From: Chlamydia serpentis
Lineage (GTDB): Bacteria; Chlamydiota; Chlamydiia; Chlamydiales; Chlamydiaceae
DNA: 64,000 nt
Assembly (NCBI RefSeq): GCF_900239945.1
Contig: NZ_LT993738.1
Location: 496,001-560,000 of the forward strand
Direction of reading: 5' to 3'
The stretch's first letter is position 1. Each line of letters begins with the position of its first letter. The notes beneath the pieces were generated by a model. That model saw only the letters and a list, made by a program, of their open reading frames with translations, ran no database searches and was not told where the DNA came from. A program made the translations under genes and the position numbers. Shown here piece after piece: positions 44,473 to 53,722 of the stretch.

Positions 44473-44787
44473 ACCTACCATCCTCTTTAACCAATCCTCC
44501 ATTGTATCCAGAGAAAAATAATTCTCAATTGCAAAGACTCTTCTTTATATCGTACGGAACACTTCTAAGAGAAAGATTTTCCATATTGACGAGGGAATTT
44601 TTCAAAAATTTCCTTTCTGTTTAAATAATTCTTTTTTGAGAGATCTTTGCCATTTCTAAACAACAGAAAATTATAACAACAAAGACAATGAATTAATTAT
44701 ATGAAATTATTCTAAAAACGATAGTCTTGAAAGGATAACGATTAACCTTAATAATGTCGCTTGAACCTTCAAAAGATATGACCTCTT

Positions 44788-46845
44788 ATGTATAACCTAC
44801 TCCATGCCCATCATGATGCGACCTCTCCAGATGGAGAATTGATCTCCCAGTTGAAAAAGCTTTCTCCAAATGTCTATCAGGGAGAGATCCTGATTCAAAA
44901 TATCCCCGAATATTTTTTAGGCTTTCATCTACCAAAACACTGCGTAAGGGTAAATTTAAAAAGTTCTTTAGCTCAACTAGGAATCGAGGCAATTTTAAAT
45001 CACCTAGAACTAAATAAAGCACGAAAAGAAGCTCGTCTAGAAGTCCTCTTCGTTAGCCAAGATCCTATAGCCACTGCCATGTTAGATCTTCTAGAACCTG
45101 GGAGCTTTGTCTGCAAACTCTTTGCTGCTGACGATCGCCGACTGGTACGTTCCCCTTGCTATCTCAACAGAATGTTTACCCACTCAGATCGTACAGGATC
45201 CCCGCTCTTGCGCTTTGGTAAGAAATTAGAACACTTTATAACCCTAGAAATTATTGACGACCGACTTGTAGTCTTCCTTCCAATTCTTGCGGGAACAATC
45301 TGTTATGAGGATACTATTTATGGTTTTCTTCCTCTCATGAGCAAATCTCTAACCCGTCCCCATCTAAAAATACGTAAGTTCCTTTCTCTATATCAAGTTT
45401 TAGAAAAGCGAGAACCCCTCCCTGAAAATCACAAAATTTTGCTTATTAAAACAGAACCCCTACATATCCGGACAGTTTTTGCAAGGGTTGTTCAAGACCT
45501 ACTTCCCAAAGGACTTCGTCACACTGCAGCGGATATTCTAGAACCGACAACACAAGAATCTGGGGATATTTATGAGTTCTATGGAAATACTTCAGAACCC
45601 ATTCAACGAATTCCTTTAGAATTTTTCACTCTCGAGCCTTATAAAGAACATTCATTTTTCTTCTATAGAGACATGCTTCAGGAAACCTTAGAGTCCTCTG
45701 AGGAAATATTCCGTGTTTTTGATTCTGCCCCTCAAGGAGTAGAGAAAACTGCTATGTTTATTTCGAAAGGTAGTGAACTCCTCGATCTCTCAGAAGATTC
45801 ATGGATCATCAAACCTTTAACTTCTTTACCAGACGAAGAGAATGTTGGTGAAATTCAAAACTATATTGAGAATGAGCCCTGCTTTTCTTTTTTAAAAGCT
45901 ATGGAAACTGACTTTATCACAAGCCAGGGAGTTTTTTTCTGCCGCTATTTCCCTTCTGCATGGCTGAAAGGAATGTTTCTTTCTAACTATGCTCGTCATT
46001 ATCTCCAACGTGTTTATTTCCAGATTCCTTCTGCAAATCACAAAGAATTTTTCTCCAATCGAGATCGGTTCTTCCTTCTCGATCTATACTTGGCAGGAAT
46101 TTCTGTATTCTGGGCAGATTTAGATTCGAAACGCCTCCTGCAATATGTAAAACGCCGAGATAAAGATGTTGGCATGTTTGTTCCTAAGTACCAAGCAGAA
46201 CAGTTTGCTCAATCTTACTTTATAGGAATTCATGGTTCTCAGCTTATTGTTGGAGATTACGATGATTTCCTAAGAGAACTCCTGATGGGGATGAATGCTC
46301 TTTCCCATCAATTCATTATCCCAGGATTCCCACCACTCACACCTCTGGCTATCCTTACAGGTGGAGGTTCTGGAGCCATGGAGATTGCTAATCGTGTAGC
46401 TACGGAGCTCTCCATACTTTCTTGTGGTAATCTAATTAGCCTAGACACTACTAACCGCTACGTAGAAGCAAAAATGAGTTACGATCTTTCTGCCCTTTTA
46501 GAACGTCAGACCGACTTTCACGTAGACCTTGCTATATTCGTTATTGGAGGAATGGGAACAGACTTTGAACTACTTTTAGAACTCATTAGCATCAAGACAG
46601 GAAAAAAAGCTCTCGTCCCTGTTTTCCTCATTGGACCTATAGACTACTGGAAATCTAAAATTACAGCTTTATATAACATAAATAATGCTGTAGGGACAAT
46701 TCAAGGTTCTGAGTGGGTACACAACTGCCTATTTTGCCTATCCTCAGCAAAAGCAGGGATTGAAATCTTTAGTAAATACCTCAAAGGCGTACTCCCTATA
46801 GGTCCTGAACATCCTGTCCCTAAGGAGGGCTTTGTTATAATTTAG
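44788..46845 (+). CDS. Large chlamydial protein with C-terminal LOG-like Rossmann domain
   Basis: This 685-residue protein stands alone on the plus strand. The first 500 residues show no known motif. The C-terminal part holds LTGGGSGAMEIANRVATEL at about 532-550 and FVIGGMGTDFELLLELI at about 594-610. These match the nucleotide-binding loop and the GGxGTxxE motif of the LOG/lysine-decarboxylase-like family, whose members are phosphoribohydrolases acting on nucleotide 5'-monophosphates. The usual Pro before the second motif is replaced. A nucleotide-linked enzyme fused to a chlamydia-specific N-terminus is the likely reading. Its stop overlaps the stop of the opposing gene by four bases. Confidence 0.8.
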   Translation: MYNLLHAHHDATSPDGELISQLKKLSPNVYQGEILIQNIPEYFLGFHLPKHCVRVNLKSSLAQLGIEAILNHLELNKARKEARLEVLFVSQDPIATAMLDLLEPGSFVCKLFAADDRRLVRSPCYLNRMFTHSDRTGSPLLRFGKKLEHFITLEIIDDRLVVFLPILAGTICYEDTIYGFLPLMSKSLTRPHLKIRKFLSLYQVLEKREPLPENHKILLIKTEPLHIRTVFARVVQDLLPKGLRHTAADILEPTTQESGDIYEFYGNTSEPIQRIPLEFFTLEPYKEHSFFFYRDMLQETLESSEEIFRVFDSAPQGVEKTAMFISKGSELLDLSEDSWIIKPLTSLPDEENVGEIQNYIENEPCFSFLKAMETDFITSQGVFFCRYFPSAWLKGMFLSNYARHYLQRVYFQIPSANHKEFFSNRDRFFLLDLYLAGISVFWADLDSKRLLQYVKRRDKDVGMFVPKYQAEQFAQSYFIGIHGSQLIVGDYDDFLRELLMGMNALSHQFIIPGFPPLTPLAILTGGGSGAMEIANRVATELSILSCGNLISLDTTNRYVEAKMSYDLSALLERQTDFHVDLAIFVIGGMGTDFELLLELISIKTGKKALVPVFLIGPIDYWKSKITALYNINNAVGTIQGSEWVHNCLFCLSSAKAGIEIFSKYLKGVLPIGPEHPVPKEGFVII

Positions 46846-48074
46846 AACCCATAGGTCAGACGAAAGCCATAATAATTACAAGGTTCACGAACAAATTGAC
46901 CTTCTTTAGAAAATCCCTGGTGGTATTCTAAGACAGCTCGAATTTTTCTACCAATTTCCTGAAATTTAGCCCACTCCATACCTAAAACATAACTTTGATC
47001 AAGGCCAAATTTTTGCTCCTCCCAACAACGAAAATGCATAGCAAATATAGGTTGAGCATGCAAGTTTCCTTCTCTCAAACCAAAAGGTCGAAGTTCGGCA
47101 CCCCATTCACAGTAAAATGGCCGCTCAGGAAAGGAAAGATCTCTGCTAACAATGTAACCACAACCGACATAAAGTCGAATCTGCGGTGTGTAGCGTAAAG
47201 AAATAAAAAAATCCACTCCCTCATCACTCAAATTAAATCTTGGGAAGTTAGGATGTGTAAGAATAAACTCATCTCCTAAATGAGATGAGAGATGCCATAA
47301 ACGAATCCTAAAACTCCATTTGTCTAAAGCGCCACTCCACAATCCTGCAACAAAAAAGTCTGAGTTCACCATACAGGATTCAGGGTGATCTAAATCAAAA
47401 ACAGAGAACACCCCTCCTTGTATTCCAAAATCACAATCCACATGAAATCGAGAAATATCGAAGAGGCGAAGAAAAACAAAATCTCCTCCAAATACTGTTG
47501 CACCCACTCGGTTTCCCACTACTTTTTCGTTAAAACGAATGCCAGCACTATTGGTAACCTGGCGAGGATCTGCAATCAATGGAGAAAATAAGATGGTATT
47601 TTGCGGTAACCATACCCCTTCCTTACCACAGAAAATCGGTGTGCCCAAACTTTTTTCTTTAGGAAGACTTGGATGGTCTACAGATGGTCTCATGACACAG
47701 TCACGATAAGAGCGCTCGCAAATTTCTACAGATGAGATAAAGGGAAGATCTCGAACAAAACTTACAATCACTTCTGATAAGCTTGAATCTACAGGTAACG
47801 AGAAAAGATACGCCCGGTCTTTTTCAATAACGACCTGAGCACGACTATCTAAAAAGTGCATGTCCAAAAGAGACTGCACATAACCCGTAAGGTAACAATC
47901 ATTTTCGTAACACCAAAGATTTTCTGGAAGCTGATCTGAGCGCAAAATAGATTTGTTTTCGTATTTGCAAGCAGGACAAGAAGATTTCTCCTGAGCTTTA
48001 GCAATCGTAAAAAGTGCCAAGAAGCCAAGTAATGAACCAAAACAATAATGCCAAGAACGAAAAGCTTTTCCCAT
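46842..48074 (-). CDS. DUF1207-type outer membrane protein
   Basis: This 410-residue protein has a signal peptide (WHYCFGSLLGFLALFTIAKA) and many alternating beta-type segments. The C-terminus includes SYVLGMEWAK, LEYHQGFSKEGQF and the end YYGFRLTYGF, closing in Phe as outer-membrane barrels do. I place it in DUF1207, a family of predicted outer-membrane proteins found in Chlamydia and Legionella. A cysteine pair CPAC follows the leader. Function is unknown. It converges on the LOG-like gene with overlapping stops. Confidence 0.8.
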   Translation of the reverse strand: MGKAFRSWHYCFGSLLGFLALFTIAKAQEKSSCPACKYENKSILRSDQLPENLWCYENDCYLTGYVQSLLDMHFLDSRAQVVIEKDRAYLFSLPVDSSLSEVIVSFVRDLPFISSVEICERSYRDCVMRPSVDHPSLPKEKSLGTPIFCGKEGVWLPQNTILFSPLIADPRQVTNSAGIRFNEKVVGNRVGATVFGGDFVFLRLFDISRFHVDCDFGIQGGVFSVFDLDHPESCMVNSDFFVAGLWSGALDKWSFRIRLWHLSSHLGDEFILTHPNFPRFNLSDEGVDFFISLRYTPQIRLYVGCGYIVSRDLSFPERPFYCEWGAELRPFGLREGNLHAQPIFAMHFRCWEEQKFGLDQSYVLGMEWAKFQEIGRKIRAVLEYHQGFSKEGQFVREPCNYYGFRLTYGF

Positions 48075-48653
48075 TGTAAGGTCAGTCTATAGAAAAGAAA
48101 GTATTTATTTCGCAATACTCGATAGCAATGCTTAAAACCAAGAGATTCCCTTTATTTCCATTACAAAGAGCAAAAGAAAAACTAACTAGAATGCATAACA
48201 GTCCTAAAATTCTAGCCAATTCCAAAAATTTTTCTGCCTATACTGATGTCCTTATCTCTAAAAACTGTGTGTCAAAAAATCTCTCTGTCTTAACCCTTAT
48301 ACTTTTTCCGTCCATAGTTCTATAACAATTGAAATTACAATTTTATTACAGCCCGGATCTTTCCAATGTTTAAATAAGGAATTTCTATCTCTATAACTGT
48401 CATAGGGAATTAATCTTACAAGCACCTGAAAATTTAATAAAAAATTCACAAGTTAATCGTGATAAACAAAATATAAAAATCTGTGAAGTCTTTTAAATCA
48501 AAACAATGCAAGTATATCTTAATAATTATATGCAACCAAAAGGAACTATTTCTCCGCTAGAGAGAGTTAAAGAAAAATCACAAAATGGCTGTCCAAAAAG
48601 ATAAGGCTTTCTTAAGATGTCTTTCTAAGTAAACAAAAATCTTATCCAGACTT
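48075..48653. other. 579-base divergent intergenic region
   Basis: It separates the minus-strand DUF1207 gene from plus-strand dapL and should hold both promoters. A 65-codon plus-strand frame at 48128-48325 starts with ATG but has no ribosome-binding site and no recognisable features, so I do not call it. No RNA gene or hairpin of note was seen. Confidence 0.5.
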
Positions 48654-49850
48654 ATGCGTAGAAACCCCCACTTTTTTCTTCTGAAGCCCCAATATCTATT
48701 TTCTGAAATTAGTAAGAAACTTACCCAGTTCCGCAACGAAAATCCTCTTATTCCTATTATAGATCTTTCTATAGGGGACACCACACAACCTCTGAACCCT
48801 TCCATCACTCAGGCAGTTAAAGACTTTTGCATCTCTCAAGAAGAACAAGAAACCTATCGGGGATATGGCCCTGAAACAGGTCTAGAAAAATTACGGGAAA
48901 AAATCGCATTGGAAGTCTATACAAATCGGGTCTCTCCTGAAGAAATCTTTATTTCTGACGGAGCTAAACCCGATATCTTCCGTCTGTTTTCTCTTTTTGG
49001 TACAGAAAAAGTTCTAGGTTTACAAAATCCTGTCTATCCAGCTTATAGAGATATTGCCTATATCACAGGCATCAAGAAGATTATCTCTTTACCCTCAAGC
49101 AAAGAAACCGGATTTATTCCAGAGCTTCCAGAAGAAAAATCTATGGATATTCTTTGTCTATGCTATCCTAATAACCCAACAGGAGCGATACTTACCTTTA
49201 AACAACTTCAATTACTTGTAGAATACGCAAATCACCATGGGATCGTTGTTATTTTTGATGCTGCTTATAGCACCTTTATTTCAGATCCCAGTCTGCCTAA
49301 AAGTATTTTTGAAATCCCCGAAGCTAAATATTGCGCTATAGAAGTCAATTCTTTTTCTAAGCCTCTAGGATTTACTGGCATGCGCCTAGGGTGGAATGTA
49401 GTCCCTAAAGAACTTACTTACGATAATGGGGATTCTATTATCGATGATTGGAAACGACTTTTTGCAACTACATTTAACGGAGCTTCTCTTGCTATGCAAG
49501 AAGCAGGCTACCGCGGCCTTGACTTATTCCCCACACCCCCTTCAATCGCGATTTATTTACAAAATGCTCATCAACTTAAGAAAAGTTTAGAAATTTCAGG
49601 CTTTTTAGTTCATGGTGGAGACCATGCTCCTTACCTTTGGGTCGAGCTTCCTGAAGAAGTCTCTGATGAAGATGCTTTTGATTTCTTCTTAAATCAATAT
49701 CATATTGCTGTAACTCCAGGTTACGGTTTCGGTACATGTGGGGAACGGTTCGTACGTCTCTCAGCCTTTGCAGAGCCACAAAATATAACATTAGCTTGTA
49801 AGCAGCTCCTTACAAATCCACTACATAATAATACCATGGTTCTTGTATGA
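48654..49850 (+). CDS. dapL: LL-diaminopimelate aminotransferase
   Basis: This 398-residue PLP enzyme converts tetrahydrodipicolinate directly to LL-diaminopimelate, supplying meso-DAP for chlamydial peptidoglycan. Family landmarks are PIIDLSIGDTTQPL, YGPETGLEKLREKIA, ISDGAKPD, CYPNNPTGA, the PLP lysine in NSFSKPLGFTGMRLGW, and YGFGTCGERFVRLSAF. Length and N-terminus (RRNPHFFLLKPQYLF) fit chlamydial DapL. It is followed by the ABC binding-protein gene with an ATGA overlap. Confidence 0.94.
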   Translation: MRRNPHFFLLKPQYLFSEISKKLTQFRNENPLIPIIDLSIGDTTQPLNPSITQAVKDFCISQEEQETYRGYGPETGLEKLREKIALEVYTNRVSPEEIFISDGAKPDIFRLFSLFGTEKVLGLQNPVYPAYRDIAYITGIKKIISLPSSKETGFIPELPEEKSMDILCLCYPNNPTGAILTFKQLQLLVEYANHHGIVVIFDAAYSTFISDPSLPKSIFEIPEAKYCAIEVNSFSKPLGFTGMRLGWNVVPKELTYDNGDSIIDDWKRLFATTFNGASLAMQEAGYRGLDLFPTPPSIAIYLQNAHQLKKSLEISGFLVHGGDHAPYLWVELPEEVSDEDAFDFFLNQYHIAVTPGYGFGTCGERFVRLSAFAEPQNITLACKQLLTNPLHNNTMVLV

Positions 49851-50869
49851 TTATTCTACGTAGACTCTCTCAGTATGTATTTTTCTTTTCATTACTTTGC
49901 TCTTTTATCTATGTAGTGACTTGTGGCTCGCAAGGAGTTGACGCCTCTTCTCCTAAAATTGCAATTTTCTTATCCTTCCCTCACCCTCTATTAGAAGATT
50001 GTAGTCAAAGTTGCATAGACACTTTGAAAGATTTTGAAAATCTTCCGGAAATTGTCCTTCTAAATGCTGAAGATAGTGTCGTAAAAGCACGAAAAATCGC
50101 TCGTTCTTTACATACTGATAAAAATATAATTGCTATTATAACTTTAGGGACCATTGCCACTAAAGTTATGAGCCATATTGAAACCAAAAAACCAGTGATC
50201 TATGCTGCGGTTCCTGATCGTGAAACTCTAACACTTCCGGAAAACAACACCAATATCTATGGAGTTAATGATAATTTAGATGTTAACCAGTACTGCTTCG
50301 CCATACAAGCCGTTGCTACTAATGCTCAGTCTATAGTTTATTTAAAACCTTCCGAACCCTTCCCCTCTGATCTTCAAAAGGAGATTGTAAAGAAGCTCAA
50401 TGCCTCAGGAATTGAGGTCATTGAAATTCCTATTACAAGCAGTACTTTTAAAATGCGAATACGCCAAGCTATCGATAAGCGCCCCTCAGCAATTTTTATT
50501 CCTCTTTCGTCACTTCCCTATAAAGAGGGCACCGCGTTTCTTCAGGAGATCGTGAAAGAAAGAATCCCAATTGTTACAGACGATATTTCCTTAATTGCTG
50601 ATGGAGCTTGTATAGCCTGTGGTGTAGACTACAAAAAATCAGGACAACAAATCGGACAAATTGTCCGTCAAATACTCTATAACAGTCATGACATAGAGGG
50701 TTTACGTAAACTCATTGCTCAATCCTTATCACCAACAACAACGTTTAATGAAGATATCATTAAAAACTTAGGGATCAAACTTCATAAAACGGAACGTAAT
50801 CACTTTTTATCTTTCAAAAATAAAAAATCCTCAGAAAAAATTGAGAAGAAAAATTCTGTTGTGAGTTAA
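49847..50869 (+). CDS. TrpX-type ABC transporter substrate-binding lipoprotein
   Basis: This 340-residue protein has a hydrophobic leader ending FIYVVTCGS, a possible lipobox. The body is of the ABC substrate-binding type found in Pfam PF04392 (KIAIFLSFPHPLLED, VKARKIARSL, IAIITLGTIATKVM, PVIYAAVPD, AIFIPLSSLP, CGVDYKKSGQQIGQI). Members bind tryptophan or similar small molecules. Uptake of tryptophan matters to Chlamydia under interferon stress, but the ligand here is not shown by sequence. No permease or ATPase gene follows. It overlaps dapL by four bases. Confidence 0.82.
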   Translation: MIILRRLSQYVFFFSLLCSFIYVVTCGSQGVDASSPKIAIFLSFPHPLLEDCSQSCIDTLKDFENLPEIVLLNAEDSVVKARKIARSLHTDKNIIAIITLGTIATKVMSHIETKKPVIYAAVPDRETLTLPENNTNIYGVNDNLDVNQYCFAIQAVATNAQSIVYLKPSEPFPSDLQKEIVKKLNASGIEVIEIPITSSTFKMRIRQAIDKRPSAIFIPLSSLPYKEGTAFLQEIVKERIPIVTDDISLIADGACIACGVDYKKSGQQIGQIVRQILYNSHDIEGLRKLIAQSLSPTTTFNEDIIKNLGIKLHKTERNHFLSFKNKKSSEKIEKKNSVVS

Positions 50870-50871
50870 CG

Positions 50872-51144
50872 TTATGCATTTTTAATCCAAGAAAAAATGA
50901 TATCTTGAACTTTATTGGGAAGGAGAAATTTCTTGTTTCGAGAACTTTCCCCTGAAATTAAGGTGACATCACGCCTAGGAAGAGATAAAGTCTTTGCTAA
51001 TAAAGAAATCACAGCATCGTTAGCTCTACCTTTTTCTGGAGCTTCCGTAACACGGACCTTCAAAATCTCTCCGTCAAAGCCCATAATTTTATTCTCTCTG
51101 GCCTTTGGAGTGACTTTCACCTGAAGAACCCACGAATTATCCAA
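50872..51144 (-). CDS. YggU/DUF167 family small protein
   Basis: This 90-residue protein of the YggU family is recognised by the start WVLQVKVTPKARENKI, then VRVTEAPEKGRANDAVISLLAKTL and ISGESSRNKKFLL. Family function is unresolved. It starts at TTG 51144, with AAGG seven bases upstream inside the end of the preceding gene. The two overlap by eight bases, so translation is likely coupled. Confidence 0.9.
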   Translation of the reverse strand: MDNSWVLQVKVTPKARENKIMGFDGEILKVRVTEAPEKGRANDAVISLLAKTLSLPRRDVTLISGESSRNKKFLLPNKVQDIIFSWIKNA

Positions 51145-52090
51145 AATAACCTTCTGAGATATTTAGACATCCATTAGTTTCCTTCAACCACTCGGCTAAA
51201 GTATGTAGACAAATTCTTGGGGCCCAATGATACTTCAATACTCCTTGAGCAAATCCAGGACCTGCAATATCATAATTTTCGCTTTTAAAGAATTTTTCTA
51301 CCCTACAAGAATCCAAACCTATGAAAGGTTGGCTACTAACAAATAAAACGCGTCCTGAAAAATCTTCCTGATACGAACGAAATAAAAGCAAAGTATCTTT
51401 ACGATTTGCAAACAAACGATCTTCAGCTGGTTTTGCAACAAGAAAAACAACTTTAAATGCAGAAGGATTGTCTCTCCATGCTGTAGGTAAGAGCATTTGC
51501 GTCCAGACAAACTTGGCTATTTCCTCTTCAGAAGCTGGAGTTGAATGATTCTCCTGTTGCCAATTATCTTCCATCGGAAAGGGGTTGTAACGAGAATCAA
51601 AGAAATGTTCCTGCTCTTCAATGGACTTATAGCGTCCCCGCTGCCCACAGAGGAAAACAATCTTCTTAAAACGTACTCCTCGCTGCCATTCCCGAATTAA
51701 AAAATCTAAGCGCTGACGCAATGCTGGCAAAGGACCACCAAAAATTACAGCACAATCATAGGTTGCAGAATATGCAGGTAATGCTTGCGTCATGTGTAAT
51801 AAGGAAAGATCATTATAAAAAGCATGCTCATCGTGGAGTTGACAATTAGAAACCAAATCTCCAGAAAAACGTTCTTCAGGAGAAAGAATCCAAGTAGATG
51901 TAGATTCTATTAAATCTTCAATAGCTTCCGCTTCAGGGAGACCGCAAATTTCTAATAAACGATTGATCACAGGAACATATTTCTGAACAGAGCACCTTGA
52001 TTTAGGTTGTGACCAAGGACAACACCCAACAGAAATGAGGGCCATCATTGCAAATAGTGCTACCACCCACCTTGTTTTTTTCCTATTCAT
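51137..52090 (-). CDS. Conserved chlamydial lipoprotein
   Basis: This 317-residue protein has a basic N-terminus, a hydrophobic core and the lipobox SVGC at about residue 23, so it is probably a lipoprotein. The body contains CAVIFGGPLPALRQRLDFL and FKKIVFLCGQRGRY, suggesting an alpha/beta fold like DUF218/ElyC-type proteins. That resemblance is tentative. It is coupled to the YggU gene. Confidence 0.75.
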   Translation of the reverse strand: MNRKKTRWVVALFAMMALISVGCCPWSQPKSRCSVQKYVPVINRLLEICGLPEAEAIEDLIESTSTWILSPEERFSGDLVSNCQLHDEHAFYNDLSLLHMTQALPAYSATYDCAVIFGGPLPALRQRLDFLIREWQRGVRFKKIVFLCGQRGRYKSIEEQEHFFDSRYNPFPMEDNWQQENHSTPASEEEIAKFVWTQMLLPTAWRDNPSAFKVVFLVAKPAEDRLFANRKDTLLLFRSYQEDFSGRVLFVSSQPFIGLDSCRVEKFFKSENYDIAGPGFAQGVLKYHWAPRICLHTLAEWLKETNGCLNISEGYFG

Positions 52091-52252
52091 AAAGGACGCC
52101 CTCCTTAATCAGCAATATCAGACGCCACCATATAACAAAAATTAAAAAAAAACAATAAACAAACAGGCGTAATTTTAACTATAAAAGCAAGATAAAGCTA
52201 AAAATAAACCCTATCTATTCTGATTCTGGATTTTATCTTCAGATATCCTTAT

Positions 52253-53422
52253 TTATAAAGATGATTTCTTCTCACCTTCTTGCTGATTTTGATCTCTCAA
52301 CTCACTACTAGAAGAAAGATTATCACGGTCATCACTATGTGAAGACTCAGAATTTACAGAATCTGAGTCAGGTCTTGTTATCATTTCTTCATCCGATAAG
52401 TCCGACCTCTTAGATGGTTGTCCTTTCCTAGCCATAGAAGAACTACTAGAAGAAAACGGCTGCTCTGAAGAGGCGTCAGGATTATGAAACGATGCAGAAG
52501 CTTTCCCTCTAGAAAGCAAACCAAGCCGTCTAGCTAGCCACATTAAGACAAAGCAAATGTTGTCGTAGCAAATCGAAATAAAATCTATAAACATAGCCCA
52601 AAGCCGACGTAATTCGTTAAGAAGACGTTCGCAATAGCTAAGACTCTTTGTAACTTCAGGATCGCATTGAGGCTTGCTATCATTTAAGCTTGCCATCTTA
52701 GCCGACAATTCAGTTACACTAGGCAAGTTCATCTTTTGAAGATGAACATGCATATTTTCGACCACAAGCAAAAGCTTTCCAGCCCCTTTTGCATTAGAAA
52801 TATGCCAATTTCCATTACCATCTGAATCAAGACCTATTACGCTCAGTTGTCTAAGAACTTCTTTACCATTTTCACATAACTGAAGAAACTGAGAATAATT
52901 GACGCCTTGTAACTCACCATGTAGATCTGCTAACTTACTTAAATTGTTTGAAGCAAGCTTCTTAAACTCCAAAACTTCTTGAAGAATAGTATCGTAATTC
53001 CTACGAAGCGCCATCAATCGCTCTATAGATTCTTTATCAGTACCACCTGAAGGACTGCTTGTTCTCACAGCAGGTAGCAACTTTTGTAAATTGACTTGCA
53101 CTTTTTGGAACAGGAGCTGTGAACTCTCAAGATCTGTTAATAGACTTTGTAAACGCCCTACAAGTCCCTCAAGTTGTTCAGAAAATATTTTACTAGAAGC
53201 AACATCGGAAACAATTTCGTCAACATTAGGTTGACTTAATGTCTCATCGACCATAGCTCCAGCTCCTTCAAGAACCGGTATCTGACTAACAATAGGAAGA
53301 GCCTGAACACGTGTAAAACCTATCTGACTCACAGGAGGAGTCTTGCGATTTTCCTCTGAAGGTTTTGGAAAAAACGGATCTTCTGGAGGAGGAGTTGAAG
53401 AGCCTTGATTTATTGAAGTCAT
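52253..53422 (-). CDS. C. pneumoniae-type coiled-coil protein with one membrane segment
   Basis: This 389-residue protein begins with a Pro/Ser-rich segment (PPPEDPFFPKPSEE), followed by helical coiled-coil stretches at about 75-280. One hydrophobic segment at about 286-310 (FIDFISICYDNICFVLMWLA) is followed by RRLG and then a Ser/Asp-rich hydrophilic tail. The layout (disordered ends, amphipathic or membrane segment late in the protein, Arg pair after it) recalls the two effector-like genes at 19-23 kb, without clear sequence identity. No domain recognised. Type III secretion is possible but unproven. Confidence 0.7.
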   Translation of the reverse strand: MTSINQGSSTPPPEDPFFPKPSEENRKTPPVSQIGFTRVQALPIVSQIPVLEGAGAMVDETLSQPNVDEIVSDVASSKIFSEQLEGLVGRLQSLLTDLESSQLLFQKVQVNLQKLLPAVRTSSPSGGTDKESIERLMALRRNYDTILQEVLEFKKLASNNLSKLADLHGELQGVNYSQFLQLCENGKEVLRQLSVIGLDSDGNGNWHISNAKGAGKLLLVVENMHVHLQKMNLPSVTELSAKMASLNDSKPQCDPEVTKSLSYCERLLNELRRLWAMFIDFISICYDNICFVLMWLARRLGLLSRGKASASFHNPDASSEQPFSSSSSSMARKGQPSKRSDLSDEEMITRPDSDSVNSESSHSDDRDNLSSSSELRDQNQQEGEKKSSL

Positions 53423-53571
53423 AACATCAAATTTTAATAAAATTAAAACATTAATAAATATGAAATTAATTATATTTTGATTTGATTAAATTTTTTAAAT
53501 AAAAATAGCAAAGACAATTAAAGTTAATAAACGCTATCTCATCTCTTAAGTTAAGAATCTAATGCAAACGA

Positions 53572-53600
53572 TTGATTGAGAAAAATCCCTGTGTTAAGAT
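53572..53600 (+). promoter_or_regulatory. Likely proS promoter
   Basis: TTGATT at 53572-53577 and TAAGAT at 53595-53600 are spaced by 17 bases, a good match to the chlamydial sigma-66 consensus. It leaves a 5' leader of about 115 bases before proS. I saw no T-box or riboswitch fold in that leader. Confidence 0.45.
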
Positions 53601-53722
53601 AGTCTCACTTAGGCAAACCGAAGCCGCTAATTCAAAAGACGCTCAATACAACATCGCAAAAATGTCCAGCTTACAAAAAGATTCATTGCGACGGATCATT
53701 CTGAGAATAAGAGTTTTGCTCC

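Noticed and set aside
48128-48325. 65-codon plus-strand frame upstream of dapL
   Set aside because: No ribosome-binding site, no recognisable features, and it sits in a divergent promoter region.
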